DNA of 40,694 nt. Source: Chloroflexota bacterium (lineage in GTDB: Bacteria > Chloroflexota > UBA6077 > FW602-bin22 > JAMCWG01). The notes beneath the pieces are model-generated. The model searched no databases. It saw only the letters and a list, made by a program, of their open reading frames with translations, and had not been told where the DNA came from. Shown here piece after piece: positions 40,401-40,694 of the stretch (the stretch's first letter is position 1; every line of letters starts with the position of its first letter). The position numbers and the translations under genes were made by a program. The stretch spans positions 1 through 40,694 of the forward strand of contig JAMCWG010000013.1 of NCBI GenBank assembly GCA_023475235.1, given 5' to 3'.

Positions 40401-40694
40401 AGTCCCCCGCGGCCGACCGCCTGGTTATCGCGGATCCGGCCGCCGGTACCGGTCTCGGCTCCAGGATAGGGAGCCACACCACTGGGGAAATTGTGGGTCT
40501 CGGCGGTAAGTACGGGCAGGTAATGCACTTTCGCCCTTCGGAAGCGCGAGGGATGCCCCGGCGCCTCCGGCAGGATGGTGGGCACATCGGAGCCCTCGAT
40601 GGCCGAAGCGTTGTCTCGAAAGGCGATGACGCTATTCCTCGGGTTGGCCTGCAAGGTGCGCCGCACCACATCCATCAGCGACTCGTGAGCTTCG
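37484..40694 (-). CDS. purL: Phosphoribosylformylglycinamidine (FGAM) synthase, single-chain form (5' end missing)
   Basis: The enzyme converts FGAR, glutamine and ATP to FGAM in step four of purine synthesis. 1069 residues are visible, and the frame stays open through the right edge; about 200-250 N-terminal residues lie outside. Synthase signatures are AETHNFPSGVAPYPGAETGT, GGRIRDNQAVGRGGLVVAGT, VGGPAYRIGMGGGAASSMIQ and DGGKDSLSMAAQ. The C-terminal 270 residues are a class I glutaminase with nucleophile LGVCNGCQLM and the His/Glu pair MMPHPERA. This is the large PurL form of proteobacteria and eukaryotes, not the small PurL/PurQ/PurS set common in Gram-positive bacteria. By eye the wording is closer to the eukaryotic PFAS than to E. 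coli. Confidence 0.96.
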   Translation of the reverse strand, partial: EAHESLMDVVRRTLQANPRNSVIAFRDNASAIEGSDVPTILPEAPGHPSRFRRAKVHYLPVLTAETHNFPSGVAPYPGAETGTGGRIRDNQAVGRGGLVVAGTTGYSVGQLLIPGYAVPWEDSGWAYPGNLASPLQIEVRASDGASDYGNCFGEPVILGFTRSFGLRIGGERREWIKPIMFTGGVGQMDGRHIEKGKPQQNMQVVQVGGPAYRIGMGGGAASSMIQGQNIEELDFSAVQRGDPEMEQRLNRAIRACVEMGDDNPIVTVHDLGAGGDCNAVTEIVDPAGARIYLRRIPVGDNTLSTLETWGNEAQERDVMIVPSEKVRLFERICRREKAPFAAIGEITGDGKIVLFDETDGSAPVDLELDKILGKMPRKTFRLERLPQRHPPVALPEGLSVKETLDRVLRLLSVGSKRFLTSKVDRSVTGLIAQQQCVGPLQLTLADYGIVANSHFGLRGTAISIGEQPIKGLVDPAAMARMSVGEALTNLVWARISSLGDVKCSANWMWAAKLPGEGARLYDAALAMRDIMIALGIAVDGGKDSLSMAAQVAGADGTTETVKAPGTLVISAYAPCPDITRKVTPDFKRPGGSRVLFVDLGFGKRRMGGGALAQVYRQVGDECPDVDSPELLKDAFEAVQELIGGGLVLAGHDRSDGGLITTLLEMAFAGNCGIDVDFAGVRPIDALPFLFNEELGLVMECLPDNEMQVIEVFNRRGIECLSIGRTIREKQLEVAIGGEALFQEDMRAWREVWEQTSYQIDRLQSNPACVDEERRASFDRPGPTYRVASAPRPLADNPRETERGLKIAVIREEGSNGDREMASAFFAAGFDVWDVTMTDLLEKRIELNRDNFRGAVFVGGFAHKDVFDAAKGWAGSIRFNRGLRDQFQVFYERPDTFSLGVCNGCQLMALLGWVPGFGLPDEKQPRFIRNQSGRFESRFLAVKVLDSPAMMLKGMAGSLLGIWTAHGEGRFYCPEKTVMEQVFARDLAPLRFVDDIGEPTETYPFNPNGSPFGVAALCSPDGRHLAMMPHPERAFLNWQWGYLPEGWEKAAPSPWLRMFQNARDWCESEP

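Overview
The window is GC-rich (about 60 percent by eye) and looks like a chromosomal segment of an uncultivated Chloroflexota bacterium, perhaps of the Dehalococcoidia/SAR202 side. The evidence is three lipoprotein solute-binding proteins with long Ala/Pro/Thr linkers, a class V FBP aldolase/phosphatase, an iscR-iscS-iscU cluster, a bacterial glutamic (G1) peptidase and many intergenic palindromic repeats. The phylum is an inference. No rRNA, tRNA, CRISPR array, phage gene or transposase was recognised.

Layout. 0-1.7 kb: end of an unidentified gene, a siroheme-decarboxylase-type protein and hemB (tetrapyrrole synthesis). 2-5.75 kb: a family 5 solute-binding lipoprotein converges, across a strong hairpin, on a two-gene iron-sulfur protein operon of unknown function. 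6.3-9.9 kb: sugar-acid type enzymes: a UxaA-family dehydratase broken by one in-frame TAG, a 2-hydroxyacid dehydrogenase and a mandelate racemase/muconate lactonizing (enolase superfamily) enzyme. 10.7-14 kb: a membrane-anchored G1 peptidase followed by a CBS-domain remnant, a PadR regulator behind a triple GATATATC operator, and a RecB/Cas4-like nuclease with an Fe-S cysteine set. 14-16.1 kb: iscU, iscS and an iscR that has lost its DNA-binding domain but keeps its promoter and operator-like palindrome. 16.1-16.8 kb: an array of nested palindromic repeats. 16.8-22.6 kb: a PAS histidine kinase, glycyl-tRNA synthetase, FBP aldolase/phosphatase, the 5' stub of an acyl-CoA dehydrogenase gene and a deleted beta-propeller gene. 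22.7-28.1 kb: a signalling block of response regulator, 1035-residue histidine kinase and CheR-type methyltransferase. 28.5-37.3 kb: three FAD-dependent oxidoreductases interleaved with two family 5 solute-binding lipoproteins and no permease, plus an orphan ORF of three 47-residue repeats. 37.5 kb to the edge: single-chain FGAM synthase (purL), 5' end outside the window.

How it fits together. Housekeeping genes (hemB, isc, glyS, FBP aldolase/phosphatase, purL) alternate with accessory blocks for uptake and oxidation of organic acids or sugar-derived compounds. Several promoters could be read directly as -35/-10 pairs with 16-18 bp spacers. The window also carries an unusual amount of gene decay: uxaA, iscR, the CBS fragment, the acyl-CoA dehydrogenase stub and the propeller gene. 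The points most worth a second look are the SBP/flavoprotein block with its operator, the 47-residue repeat ORF, the iscR deletion that keeps its own operator, the interrupted uxaA and the nested repeat array.
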